NCBI RefSeq assembly: GCF_004359215.1
Contig: NW_027152196.1
Location: 36,140-72,316 of the forward strand
DNA from: Bremia lactucae
Taxonomy: Eukaryota; Oomycota; Peronosporomycetes; Peronosporales; Peronosporaceae
Direction: 5' to 3'
Length of the DNA: 36,177 bases
Positions 20,446-30,097 of the stretch are shown piece by piece; within the stretch, counting starts at the first letter, position 1; every line of letters starts with the position of its first letter. A program made the translations under genes and the position numbers. The notes beneath the pieces were generated by a model. It worked only from the letters and a program-made list of their open reading frames with translations, made no database searches and was not told the DNA's origin.

Positions 20446-21198
20446 ATGGCTCCCATTTCGCTTACAAGCACCTCCGAGCACAACTTGCATTCAAATGACG
20501 CGTTCCTCATTCAAGCTACTGCCGTTAAATCCCACGTCGTACAAAAGTATAATCCAGTATCAAATAAAGAAGACGTACTTTCTCAACTGTCCTTGACACT
20601 GCGCTCCCGATCACCGAATGACTACGACAAGGACCAGGAGAAACTCGAAAAAATGGCAGGAGCTGTCATTACACTGCTGGAGTGCATTGGAGAAGATCCG
20701 ACACGCGAGGGACTTGTCAAGACGCCGATGCGCATGGCCAAGGCTTTATTGTACAATACCAAAGGCTACGGCCAAACCCTGGCCGACGTATTGAACGAAG
20801 CCGTGTTCGAAGAGGACCACGATGAAATGGTCATTGTGCGAGACATTGATCTCTACTCCATGTGCGAGCATCACATGGTACCTTTTACAGGGAAAGTGCA
20901 CATTGGGTACATTCCGAATGGAAAAGTACTGGGACTAAGCAAACTCGCACGGGTTAGTGAGGTCTTTGCGCGTCGTCTACAAGTGCAGGAACGGCTGACA
21001 AAACAAATTGCCAACGCAATTATGGGGGTCATTGAGCCCAAGGGCGTGGCGGTGGTCATTGAGGCAACTCACATGTGCATGGTCATGCGCGGTGTAGAAA
21101 AGAGTGGAGCGAGTACCGTCACGAGCTCCGTGCTTGGTGTGTTTAAGAGTGACCCTCGCACTCGGAGCGAGTTTATGTCACTAATACACAGGAAATAG
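20446..21198 (+). CDS. GCH1: GTP cyclohydrolase I, complete copy
   Basis: Uninterrupted frame of 250 residues. The catalytic domain begins at about residue 60 after a variable N-terminal extension. [47 protein letters not shown] and [14 protein letters not shown] are all family hallmarks. The zinc ligands are Cys140, His143 and Cys211. The enzyme turns GTP into dihydroneopterin triphosphate, the first step to folate and tetrahydrobiopterin, and works as a decamer in the cytosol. No intron is seen. The ATG at 20446 was chosen as the longest start; the N-terminal 55 residues are not conserved and add no domain. It converges on RAD21, 690 bp away. A second, truncated copy follows at 28825. Confidence 0.97.
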   Translation: MAPISLTSTSEHNLHSNDAFLIQATAVKSHVVQKYNPVSNKEDVLSQLSLTLRSRSPNDYDKDQEKLEKMAGAVITLLECIGEDPTREGLVKTPMRMAKALLYNTKGYGQTLADVLNEAVFEEDHDEMVIVRDIDLYSMCEHHMVPFTGKVHIGYIPNGKVLGLSKLARVSEVFARRLQVQERLTKQIANAIMGVIEPKGVAVVIEATHMCMVMRGVEKSGASTVTSSVLGVFKSDPRTRSEFMSLIHRK

Positions 21199-21888
21199 AT
21201 TCGTAACTCATGTAGTGTTGCTGTCGCAACGACGTGGTGCTCAGCTGAGTTCAAACCAAAGAAAGTCATGACATTTTTTGCTTTGCGACGCCACGAGAGA
21301 ATTGGAAAAACGTCCTTCCGACAGTGCACAATTTGTGAAATTCCTTTTTGTTACGCTAACTTTCCTACGAGTTTTAATACTGTTTTTAATAACATTGAAT
21401 ATCGAGTCAATCGTCGACTCAATAGTCCTGAAGGAAGGCAAGATAGTTGATATCGTTTGTGAGAAGTCGTCCATCCCATTTTGTTAGCATTTGGTTATGC
21501 TAAAGCTTTCTCTCACACAACCTTTGGACTTTAATCTTTTCTAGTTATGATTTTCAAAAGCATACAATACGTTAATTGAGCCCGAAACGTTTGCAATATC
21601 AACTATGAACTATCGTACGAAGTTGACCGAGAATCGGCTTAATCTATCGTCCGAATTGCCATACTAGCAAAATGTTATTAAGTGACCAATCCTGTCCCAC
21701 TTGTCCTTACACAACAGCTTAAAAACGCGAATTAAACTCACAAACACCGGTCACAGCCTTGCTCTGACGCAGCTACACACACTGCAAACGAATTTCAAAG
21801 CGCTGTCAACTTAGCGGTGAAGTGTCCGACTACTACCTGCTTTATTAGCCTTACTTAAAAGACACGCATGACACAATGCCCCCAAGTA
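21199..21888. other. Convergent 3' intergenic region GCH1/RAD21
   Basis: This stretch separates the GCH1 stop from the RAD21 stop. Short open frames exist on both strands but none has a domain, a Kozak-like context or an intron partner. It is repeated without visible change at 29408-30097. Confidence 0.45.
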
Positions 21889-23907
21889 CTAACGTACGTC
21901 TTGACTGATAGCTGGAATATGCTCAACAAAACGTGTGGCTCTTGATATCGTGATATCCGAATATGGAGCTGCTTGCTTCACATCAATATAGTCAAGCGTC
22001 TTTAATTGTAAAAGCTCAAAGAACAACGCAGCTGCTGTTCGTCGGTCACGAGTCTTTTTTGTCAACTGCTTGTACGTCACTTCTTCCTTGTCACCAAGCG
22101 ATTGGCGTAACACTTTCATCACTTTTACAGTATGTGGATGCCACTTGTGGTGAGCCGACGTAGCTGCATCCTCCTTTGCATCGCTTCGTATATCATTCAC
22201 CGCGCCTAGCTCAATGTCCACAGTTGAATCGTTCAGCTCAGGGTGATCTTCAGGCTCAAATGGATTACCAACGTCATCGAATGGAAACCCATCGTCAATG
22301 CGTTCCCTGAGTAGAAAGATCAGCATCTCGTCGTGAGCTCTCATCATCCCCACAATCACAATATACTTAAACGTACTCGTGCGTTGGGTCCATATCAGCA
22401 AGATCATATTGCTGCCTTCCGTCGTCGACATCGTGCAACATCGAGGCATCACACGACCCCGTCGTCACATCCAGCCCAGTCTAAGTCACGGTTTATAAGT
22501 CACAAACGTTTCTCGTTGTCGATTGCAGTCCGTACGTACCGAAGTGGTGCTCAAGCGTGAGGTAGCACTCATCCGACGCGTTAGCTCCACGTCTTCCGCT
22601 TCTGTTGACTCCTCCTGCTTGGTTTTAAATGGAAACTTTCGCTGTCGCATCGTCATCTCAAACATCTGTAGTAGCTCGTCCGCCATTGAGCTAAGACATG
22701 GCCGCGTAAACAGGTCCGCTTTTTGTTTTTGGACTTCCCACTTGTTCTCCGCCATGTAGGACACAGGATCTCGTATGCAGGTAATATCCGACGTATCCTC
22801 CATGCCTTGTTTTACAAACGCTGACGTGAGCTCTGTGACGGTATCTCGAACAATCTTTCTCTTCTTTGTAGACCTCAGTGCTTCCACCTCGAGATTTCCT
22901 AACGCAGCATCAAGGGACGTTCGCGATGAACCAACGATGCTGTCTTTTAAGTCGGTACTAATGTCGAGCGCCGGGGTCGAAGCGTCGATTGAATCCATGG
23001 TCGCTTCGGCTGGTATGTCAAACGACGCGTCATTGTACGTAAAGACGGCTTGCTCTTCTTCCATTGCAATAGAACTCTGGTTCATAGCCTTCTCTCGAGC
23101 CTCCATCGACTCGTCCAGCGGCAATCGTAATACATCTGCTTCTCGCGCGACTTCAATGTCACTTACAGTACTACTTTGCAGCATCGAAGATCCGCCATTG
23201 TCGTCCAAGTCAAAAGCCTGCCAGTCGCCCTCTCCTCCTCCAAACGAATCCTCCAAAGCAATCATATCTACGCCATACTGTGCATTAAAAAACGAATGCC
23301 AGAAGAGAGGGACCACGAATATCCTACCTCGCTCTGCAAACGCATTCAATTTGCTTGTCTGGTCCAGTGGATCCGCTAATGTAATGTCCTGGCGTCTTGC
23401 CGTGGTTTGACTGGATGCAGCAATCCATTCTTCCAGCGACGGAATAACTGCCGTCCTGCACATCCACCAGTGCGTGTCTCATTTAGAATATCATAAACCA
23501 TAACACCTTTCATTAGTGTTCATATTGACTTACTCGATGGAATAGGTCACTTCGGCCTCAAATTCACCAAAGTTCGAGACGTTGATAGCATGTGACGACG
23601 CTTGCTGATTGTTAGTAGGGAGGTCGACGACACCAGGGCGAAACGCCAGTTTAATCTTTACAAGTGCTTCGCTGCAGTCCGAGTAGAGATACTTGACTTT
23701 GCGCGAATATATTCGCACGACGCCGAGCAAGAGGTGGCCCGTGACGCGGAGAGCAAGCGGCACTTGTGGGTCCACAATGCTTTGTACAGAGCTGCGGATA
23801 TCGGCAGTGAAAATTTGCTGTTTGTTGAGCTTCTTATCCCAGTGCGCAGCAAGCCAGATCTTGCCCAGCGGACCCTTTTTCGCTAGGATGATCTGCGAGT
23901 AGAACAT
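21889..23907 (-). CDS. RAD21: Cohesin kleisin subunit RAD21/SCC1, first copy
   Basis: Five exons, 23907-23534, 23455-23328, 23267-22540, 22480-22377 and 22306-21889, join in frame to 583 residues. Introns are 78, 60, 59 and 70 nt. The N-terminal kleisin domain reads [20 protein letters not shown], then [14 protein letters not shown], and ends in [12 protein letters not shown]. The start at 23907 matches the family's MFYS start; an ATG three codons upstream (23916) is also open. The middle is acidic and disordered-looking. The C-terminal winged helix ([20 protein letters not shown] to LDYIDVKQ) would bind the SMC1 head. RAD21 closes the cohesin ring around sister chromatids and is cut by separase; I did not locate a clear separase site. 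The second intron is the weakest: it is 60 nt and free of stops, so retention would stay in frame. RAD21 fits better than the meiotic paralogue REC8. Confidence 0.93.
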
Positions 23908-24050
23908 GCTTTCCACTGGAACTTGTCAACTGCGAGTTTTGCCGCGCGGGTACCAGACACTCTGTAGGTGCGATCTATTTAAACAGGGAGAAATTTTTCC
24001 CCGCCAACTTCAGCTCCACCTACAAATAACAGTTTAAGCTTTACTGCATC
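23908..24050 (-). promoter_or_regulatory. RAD21 upstream region with E2F-like site
   Basis: On the minus strand, 24006-23995 reads TTGGCGGGGAAA, close to the E2F/DP consensus TTTSGCGC/TTGGCGGGAAA, about 90 bases upstream of the RAD21 start. Cohesin subunits are E2F-regulated in animals and plants. Function here is inference from the consensus. The same site is present upstream of the second copy at 32204-32215. Confidence 0.35.
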
Positions 24051-24537
24051 GAAAATGTAAGAACTTAAGGTAAATAAAATTTGGAGGATATTACTTTACA
24101 TTGTAGTATTCGGAAAAGCTTATCCATTGGTAGATATAGGCCATTATATCAACTTGCTCCGCGGTCCAGTCAGCACTGGGTGCGCGCAAAGAGACGGATA
24201 AGACTTTATTACATGTTTTGTATTAGTATATAATTAAGTTGGTACGAGAAACAGAAGAACCTAACTATATTAAATACAGTTTGCATTTAACCCTCCTTAA
24301 TGCAGTGTTTTGAAGAGAGTCTTCCTCTGCACGTACTAGGGTACGTGAAGTGACGTGAGGCACCACTCGCACTGAAGCAGTGCGAAGTGGACTTGTACTA
24401 AAGCAGTGCGAAGTGGACTCGCAACTGAAGCAGTGCGAAGTGGACTCGCAACTGAAGCAGTGCGAAGTGGAATTGTACCGAAGCAGTGCGAAGTGGACTT
24501 GTACTGAAGCAGAACAAGTCGGCAGTGCCCCGTTACA
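24050..24537 (+). repeat. Gypsy LTR, plus orientation, left end truncated
   Basis: The right end is GCCCCGTTACA at 24527-24537, the inverse of the TGTAACGGGG that starts these LTRs. Leftward, the sequence is the reverse complement of the LTR bodies at 9510-9825 and 24571-25150. The left terminus is lost or decayed near 24050, so this is a solo or truncated LTR. It carries a 27-bp minisatellite. It lies 33 bp from an LTR in opposite orientation, making a large inverted repeat. Confidence 0.65.
24370..24517 (+). repeat. 27-bp minisatellite inside LTR, about five units
   Basis: Units share the core CTGAAGCAGTGCGAAGTGGA followed by CTTGTA or CTCGCAA. Five near-identical units run in a row, then a degenerate sixth (CTGAAGCAGAACAAGTCGG). 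A single unit is visible in reverse orientation in the neighbouring LTR at 24590-24640, so the array expanded in this LTR. The open frames across it are repeat artefacts. Confidence 0.8.
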
Positions 24538-24570
24538 CCTGGTCCATCCGAGGACCACAGCTCTATCATC

Positions 24571-25150
24571 TGACGGGGCATTACGACTTGTACTGCTTCA
24601 GTACAAGTCCACTTCGCACTGTTTCAGTTGCGAGAGTGGTGCCTTACGTTATTTTACGTACACTAGTACGTGCAGAGGAAGATTTCTCTTTAAGGCAACT
24701 AGCTCAAAGAGGGTTAAATGAAAACTGTATTAATATGATTAAGTGTCTCTTTTTCTATCTGTTGACGCTAACTTAATTATAAACAAATACTAAACATGCA
24801 ATTGAAATCTTATCTTATCCTATCTGTCTCTCAAAGAGGGTTAAATGAAAACTGTATTAATATGATTAAGTGTCTCTATTTCTATCTGTTGACGCCAACT
24901 TAATTATAAACAAATACTAAACATGCAATTGAAATCTTATCTTATCCTATCTGTCTCTCTCTCTTTTGTTTACATCTACAGTTGTTTAGTCTGCGGGTTT
25001 AATAGCATAATGGTCTATACCTATTTATGGATAAGATTTATGAACATTGCTATATAAAGTAATTTCCTCCAAATATTATCTACCTTTTAGATAATATATA
25101 AATTAACAAACGTTAAGTGTTAATTTCATGTAACGATACACCCCGTTACA
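24571..25150 (-). repeat. 3' LTR of Gypsy copy A
   Basis: On the minus strand the LTR starts TGTAACGGGGTGTATCGTTA at 25150 and ends GCCCCGTCA at 24571, so it has short inverted ends with TG and CA. Directly upstream on the minus strand (25165-25151) is the purine-rich AAGGGAGGGCTGA, a good polypurine tract. Together these fix the orientation as minus and the role as the 3' LTR of the element to the right. It contains the 127-bp tandem repeat at 24703-24956. Confidence 0.75.
24703..24956. repeat. 127-bp tandem duplication inside the LTR
   Basis: 24703-24829 and 24830-24956 are two nearly identical copies, each starting CTCAAAGAGGGTTAAATG and ending in TATCTGTCTCT. They differ at only a few bases, for example TCTCTTTTTC against TCTCTATTTC. 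The LTR fragment at 9510-9825 has the unit once. The same duplication is present at 32912-33165. Confidence 0.85.
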
Positions 25151-25165
25151 TCAGCCCTCCCTTAG
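25151..25165 (-). other. Polypurine tract of Gypsy copy A
   Basis: The minus strand reads CTAAGGGAGGGCTGA immediately before the LTR start TGTAACGGGG. A purine tract at this position primes plus-strand DNA synthesis in LTR retrotransposons. It supports the minus orientation. Confidence 0.6.
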
Positions 25166-25699
25166 ATGACAATCACTCTGACTGTCATTGGATGGAGTGG
25201 TCACTATTTGACCACTTAATTTAAAAATGATGTTGATTGGTCAGAACCATCATTTTAAATTTCATCGCATGAAAAACAAATTCATGCGGGGTGTTGATAG
25301 TGCTGCGCATTCGGCTTCGGTTCGTGCAGCTGCGGGACGGACTGTTATCTCTTGCGGCAGACGAAACGTCTGCCGTAGTATCTTCCACTCGCAACACTCG
25401 ATGTTGCGGGTGCGTGTGATGATTCACCACGTGAATGCGACCCCTCTTTGGAGGTCGACTAAACTTAACGCGAATGACGTTAAGTTTGAGAAACGAACTC
25501 CAACCGGTGTAAAGTATAAATTGAATCGGTTGTCACGTGAGGCTGGGCTTCCATGCCTCGCGTGGCGTGATCGCTGTCCGTGTTGTGTTGACAACTCGAA
25601 GAGGGTAATTGGGGATGTCTATTCCATTTCTTCGCCCTGGGGAAGGGCTCGCATCTCTATTGAGATGCGGGATGCGATTGACGTTTTGCAATTTATTCA

Positions 25700-26458
25700 C
25701 AGGCGCCAGGGGCGCGTGTTTTCCGATGGGCCTTCTGAACAATCGGATGGGTCTCGTCATACTGACAAAAGAGGCCCCCAACGTCAGCAACCAGCTGGGA
25801 ACGAGGCTCTTAGCTGTCATGTGAAGATGGATATCCACGCCAGCGAACAAGATAACACGTTCGCTGCCCCTTCACATCACGGTGATTCTGCATACGTTCC
25901 ACAAGGAAACGTTGACCACCGTGGGAATCCACCAATGGTTGTGGTGGAGGAGGGAAAATTAAATCCGACCCATGTGTCAGATCTAATGTCGACGATCGAC
26001 AAATCGATCACTTCCTCCATGATTTGGAGGAGGGACTTGACCACGAGCGCGGCAAGCGTCGCTCGTTGGAGCAGACGGTGCAGGCTCACCATATCGAGCG
26101 GTTGGAAGACCAATCGAAGAGTGCGTACTCCATGTTGGAGTACGAACGGAAATATCACGCTTTTCGCGATGAGATGTCGTTAGCTCATCGCAGTTTCGAG
26201 GATATTCGGAGCCGGCATGAGAAACTCCAGGTTCAACATGAGAATCTGGTTCGCGATCACAGGAATCTTTTAGGGATTCTTGAAAGGGGTGGCCAAATCC
26301 GTCCTCGGAAGAATGCGCGTACTGATGGTACGGGTGGAGCCAACGAACGCATCCTACGTGGCAATTCTATTGTGTACACATTGCCTCTGCGATGCAGTAC
26401 ACGGAAAGCCCCAATGAACTTCGATAGTAGTTTACTGCTACCCACATTATTGACTTAA
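25700..26458 (-). pseudogene. Gypsy integrase C-terminus, linker and chromodomain, copy A
   Basis: 26445-26257 encodes SKLLSKFIGAFRVLHRRGN and IELPRRMR, then 20 nt are missing relative to copy C, which removes THPTLYV. In another frame the linker is open and hydrophilic to about 26000, where one base is missing relative to copy C. The chromodomain then reads HGGQRFLVERMQNHRDVKG, TCYLVRWRGYPSSHDS, then a stop where Trp is expected, then EPRSQLVADVGGL, and after a further shift QYDETHPI. The region also has long plus-strand open frames, discussed as a finding. Confidence 0.8.
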
Positions 26459-26581
26459 CGCTTAGGTAGGTTTACCGTAGAGAGAGTAGCATAGATCATC
26501 AATTTTAAATGAATGAACATTTGCTTTTCCATTTTTAACTGCATTCCGTTTCTGTCGGTCCCCAGCGTTAGCAATGGAAAC

Positions 26582-27303
26582 CTAAACGAAACGGATTATT
26601 GATTCTCGAGTTAGCAGAAATGCTTCTGCTGACTTATTTGTTTTGTCTTTTTCAGTACGCTTTGTGCGTACTGCCATGAGCTCATTCTCATCTTCGATGT
26701 CAATTTCTTCGACATCGACATCACTCGCGTTGTTAACTGCGACGCGTGATGAGCATGAGCCAGAAATGGTTTTGCTCGTGCGAGTCCACCGCGCCCTTAA
26801 ACTAGAGGATCCCTCTAATTGGGTGGGTATGCGAGAATGGCGTAAGCCATTCACGAAGAACGGTGTATGCGTTGTAGACGCATGCACCGAATTATTGATG
26901 GCGAATTCGACCATCGGTAAAAAGTCGCTCCGATTCGGATACGATTGGACGTAACCTCGAAGTATCTCTTCGAGGACACGATTTACGCGTTCTGTTTGTC
27001 CGTTTCTGGGTGATCGGATGTTGACATAGTCAGCCGTGCTCCGAGAGATCGGGACACGGATTGCCAAAACTCCGCCGTGAACCGTGGATCTTTATCGGAG
27101 ACTAGTTCGCGGGGTAAGCCGTGGAGCTTGAATACCGTGTCGATACAAACACGGGCACAGCCCGGAGCCGTGATTGACTCTGGGTACTGCAACAAAATGT
27201 ACCATCTTTGCTGAATCTGTCCATAAAAACAAGGATCCCATTGTTTTTGGGATCGGCTTCGGGAAATTCGAAGACGAAGTCCATAGATACAGACTGCCAA
27301 CAT
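26582..27303 (-). pseudogene. Gypsy integrase catalytic core, two frames, copy A
   Basis: In one frame (27303-26983) the core continues with KLHGLPRELVSDKDPRFTAE, which holds the second catalytic Asp. A frameshift near 27010, within the segment encoding HPETD, moves it to the frame 27067-26582, where NGQTERVNRVLEEILRGYV holds the catalytic Glu. So the D,D,E triad is recognisable across three frames, but no intact integrase can be made. Confidence 0.82.
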
Positions 27304-28313
27304 TCTGCCGGAAGTGGTAGAGGTTGAAGAGGTGCACGGGATGAAGGGCTAGGCTTCACCCGTTGACATACCTCGCAAGCACCAATGTACTTGCGCACAA
27401 ACTGATACTGGCGGGGCCAGTAAAAGTATCGACTTACCGTGAGGTAAGTCTTCTCACGTCCACGATGTCCACTTGTTGGAGCATCGTGACACTCATACAT
27501 GATGCGCAAGCGCAAATCATTGTGAGTCGGGACGACGACACGTGGGGTGTCGCCGGTAACGGCTGTGTAATACAATAAGCCGTTACGTGTTGTGTATCGA
27601 TCGGATGACGATCGATATAAAGCCGGTAGATCTTTAAAAGATTTATCGGATGGATTCATTAAATGATCCATCAGACAAAGAAGGTCCTTATCTTCTTTAT
27701 AGGCTTTCTTTATTTCATCAACTAAGGTTGATGATGGAACACTCGTAGTGAGTGTTGCAACAGTAAGATCACTTTTACTGTTGGGGTGCACTGCTGACTC
27801 GAAATCGGGTCGGCGTGATAACGCATCAGCGACGACATTAAGTCGTCCTGGTTTATATTCGACGGAGAAGTTATACTCCGCGAAGAAGGATAGCCACCTC
27901 GCCATTCTTTGCGAGAGGTGTGGGCTATTGACGGCCGTGCGTAATGACGCATGGTCCGTATATACGATGAACGGTCTATCTCCTAGGAGGTAGACCCTAA
28001 ATTTAGCCAATGAATATTTCATGGCAAGGAGTTCCTTGTCATGCACTGGATAATTGCGTTCAGCTGGTTGCAGCTGACGCGATTGGTAACAGACGACGCG
28101 CTCCGCGCCATCTGTATCGTATTGCATTAACGCACAGCCGATTGCGAAATCGCTGGCGTCACAGACCACATGGAATGGTCTGTCTTGATCCGCAATCGCC
28201 AATATGGGCGATTGCATCAAGCTTTGCTTGATTCCTTCAAATGAACGCTGACAATCAGCGTTCCATAACCATTTCTCGTCTTTTTTCAAGAGACGAGAGA
28301 GATGTACTGTCAT
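27102..28313 (-). pseudogene. Gypsy pol fragment: RNase H and integrase N-terminus, copy A
   Basis: The 403-codon frame holds the RT tail (WLWNADCQRSFEGIKQSL), RNase H with VVCDASDFAIGCALMQYD, HDKELLAMKYSLAKFR and VYTDHASLRT (the Asp, Glu and Asp of the active site), then the tether DALSRRPDFE. The integrase zinc-binding domain follows with HDAPTSGHRG and GACEVCQRV (HHCC), and the first catalytic Asp in SVSMDFVFEFP. After MDRFSK one extra base (27206-27208, TTT on the plus strand) shifts the frame, so the protein ends in unrelated residues. Copy C lacks this extra base. Confidence 0.88.
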
Positions 28314-28319
28314 CTCTGC

Positions 28320-28824
28320 NNNNNNNNNNNNNNNNNNNNNNNNNNNNNNNNNNNNNNNNNNNNNNNNNNNNNNNNNNNNNNNNNNNNNNNNNNNNNNNNN
28401 NNNNNNNNNNNNNNNNNNNNNNNNNNNNNNNNNNNNNNNNNNNNNNNNNNNNNNNNNNNNNNNNNNNNNNNNNNNNNNNNNNNNNNNNNNNNNNNNNNNN
28501 NNNNNNNNNNNNNNNNNNNNNNNNNNNNNNNNNNNNNNNNNNNNNNNNNNNNNNNNNNNNNNNNNNNNNNNNNNNNNNNNNNNNNNNNNNNNNNNNNNNN
28601 NNNNNNNNNNNNNNNNNNNNNNNNNNNNNNNNNNNNNNNNNNNNNNNNNNNNNNNNNNNNNNNNNNNNNNNNNNNNNNNNNNNNNNNNNNNNNNNNNNNN
28701 NNNNNNNNNNNNNNNNNNNNNNNNNNNNNNNNNNNNNNNNNNNNNNNNNNNNNNNNNNNNNNNNNNNNNNNNNNNNNNNNNNNNNNNNNNNNNNNNNNNN
28801 NNNNNNNNNNNNNNNNNNNNNNNN
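28320..28824. other. Assembly gap (505 N)
   Basis: Unknown bases. To the left is Gypsy pol on the minus strand; to the right the sequence starts inside codon 57 of GCH1. The gap therefore hides the junction of the 8.2-kb repeat, the 5' part of the second GCH1 copy, and the gag/RT part of Gypsy copy A. Its true length may not be 505. Confidence 0.99.
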
Positions 28825-29407
28825 GAATGACTACGACAAGGACCAGGAGAAACTCGAAAAAATGGCAGGAGCTGTCATTACACTGCTGGAGTGCATTGGA
28901 GAAGATCCGACACGCGAGGGACTTGTCAAGACGCCGATGCGCATGGCCAAGGCTTTATTGTACAATACCAAAGGCTACGGCCAAACCCTGGCCGACGTAT
29001 TGAACGAAGCCGTGTTCGAAGAGGACCACGATGAAATGGTCATTGTGCGAGACATTGATCTCTACTCCATGTGCGAGCATCACATGGTACCTTTTACAGG
29101 GAAAGTGCACATTGGGTACATTCCGAATGGAAAAGTACTGGGACTAAGCAAACTCGCACGGGTTAGTGAGGTCTTTGCGCGTCGTCTACAAGTGCAGGAA
29201 CGGCTGACAAAACAAATTGCCAACGCAATTATGGGGGTCATTGAGCCCAAGGGCGTGGCGGTGGTCATTGAGGCAACTCACATGTGCATGGTCATGCGCG
29301 GTGTAGAAAAGAGTGGAGCGAGTACCGTCACGAGCTCCGTGCTTGGTGTGTTTAAGAGTGACCCTCGCACTCGGAGCGAGTTTATGTCACTAATACACAG
29401 GAAATAG
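28825..29407 (+). CDS. GCH1: GTP cyclohydrolase I, second copy, 5' end in gap
   Basis: Identical by eye to 20616-21198. It begins at the last base of codon 57 and encodes residues 58-250, with the whole catalytic domain including [11 protein letters not shown] and THMCMVMRG. Whether it has its own start and promoter cannot be seen. If the duplication is real and broke inside the gap, this copy could be complete, truncated or fused to Gypsy sequence. If the duplication is an assembly artefact, this is the same gene as at 20446. Confidence 0.85.
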
Positions 29408-30097
29408 ATTCGTAACTCATGTAGTGTTGCTGTCGCAACGACGTGGTGCTCAGCTGAGTTCAAACCAAAGAAAGTCATGACATTTTTTGCTTTGCGACGC
29501 CACGAGAGAATTGGAAAAACGTCCTTCCGACAGTGCACAATTTGTGAAATTCCTTTTTGTTACGCTAACTTTCCTACGAGTTTTAATACTGTTTTTAATA
29601 ACATTGAATATCGAGTCAATCGTCGACTCAATAGTCCTGAAGGAAGGCAAGATAGTTGATATCGTTTGTGAGAAGTCGTCCATCCCATTTTGTTAGCATT
29701 TGGTTATGCTAAAGCTTTCTCTCACACAACCTTTGGACTTTAATCTTTTCTAGTTATGATTTTCAAAAGCATACAATACGTTAATTGAGCCCGAAACGTT
29801 TGCAATATCAACTATGAACTATCGTACGAAGTTGACCGAGAATCGGCTTAATCTATCGTCCGAATTGCCATACTAGCAAAATGTTATTAAGTGACCAATC
29901 CTGTCCCACTTGTCCTTACACAACAGCTTAAAAACGCGAATTAAACTCACAAACACCGGTCACAGCCTTGCTCTGACGCAGCTACACACACTGCAAACGA
30001 ATTTCAAAGCGCTGTCAACTTAGCGGTGAAGTGTCCGACTACTACCTGCTTTATTAGCCTTACTTAAAAGACACGCATGACACAATGCCCCCAAGTA
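29408..30097. other. Convergent 3' intergenic region, second copy
   Basis: Same as 21199-21888, shifted by 8209. No gene seen. Confidence 0.45.

Larger units (their letters stand above)
25151..28319 (-). mobile_element. Chromodomain Gypsy element, copy A, internal part, cut by gap
   Basis: The minus strand encodes, from right to left, the end of RT, RNase H, the integrase zinc-binding and catalytic domains, the integrase C-terminal module and a chromodomain. The gag, protease and most of RT fall in the N gap. The element is recently decayed: an extra base near 27206, a frameshift near 27010, a 20-nt deletion near 26340, a lost base near 26000, and a stop replacing a Trp codon in the chromodomain. 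It cannot be autonomous as it stands. It is younger and far less decayed than copy C at 6.1-9.5 kb. Confidence 0.88.

Noticed and set aside
20871..21059. Minus-strand frame inside GCH1 (and 29080-29268)
   Set aside because: Shadow of the strongly conserved GCH1 catalytic region.
22775..23410. 211-codon plus-strand frame opposite RAD21 (and its copy at 30984-31619)
   Set aside because: Ser-rich shadow of the acidic RAD21 middle region; it spans an intron of the real gene.
24370..24517. CRISPR-like array
   Set aside because: The 27-bp units are directly adjacent with no unique spacers, and the context is a eukaryotic LTR.
24380..24721. Plus-strand frame with repeated KQCEVDSQL units
   Set aside because: The peptide repeat is just the translation of the 27-bp minisatellite in an LTR, and the reverse strand gives a similar artefact.
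27102..28313. Intact, active Gypsy polyprotein
   Set aside because: The frame is long but ends in a frameshift within the integrase core, and further indels and a stop follow, so the element is not autonomous as assembled.
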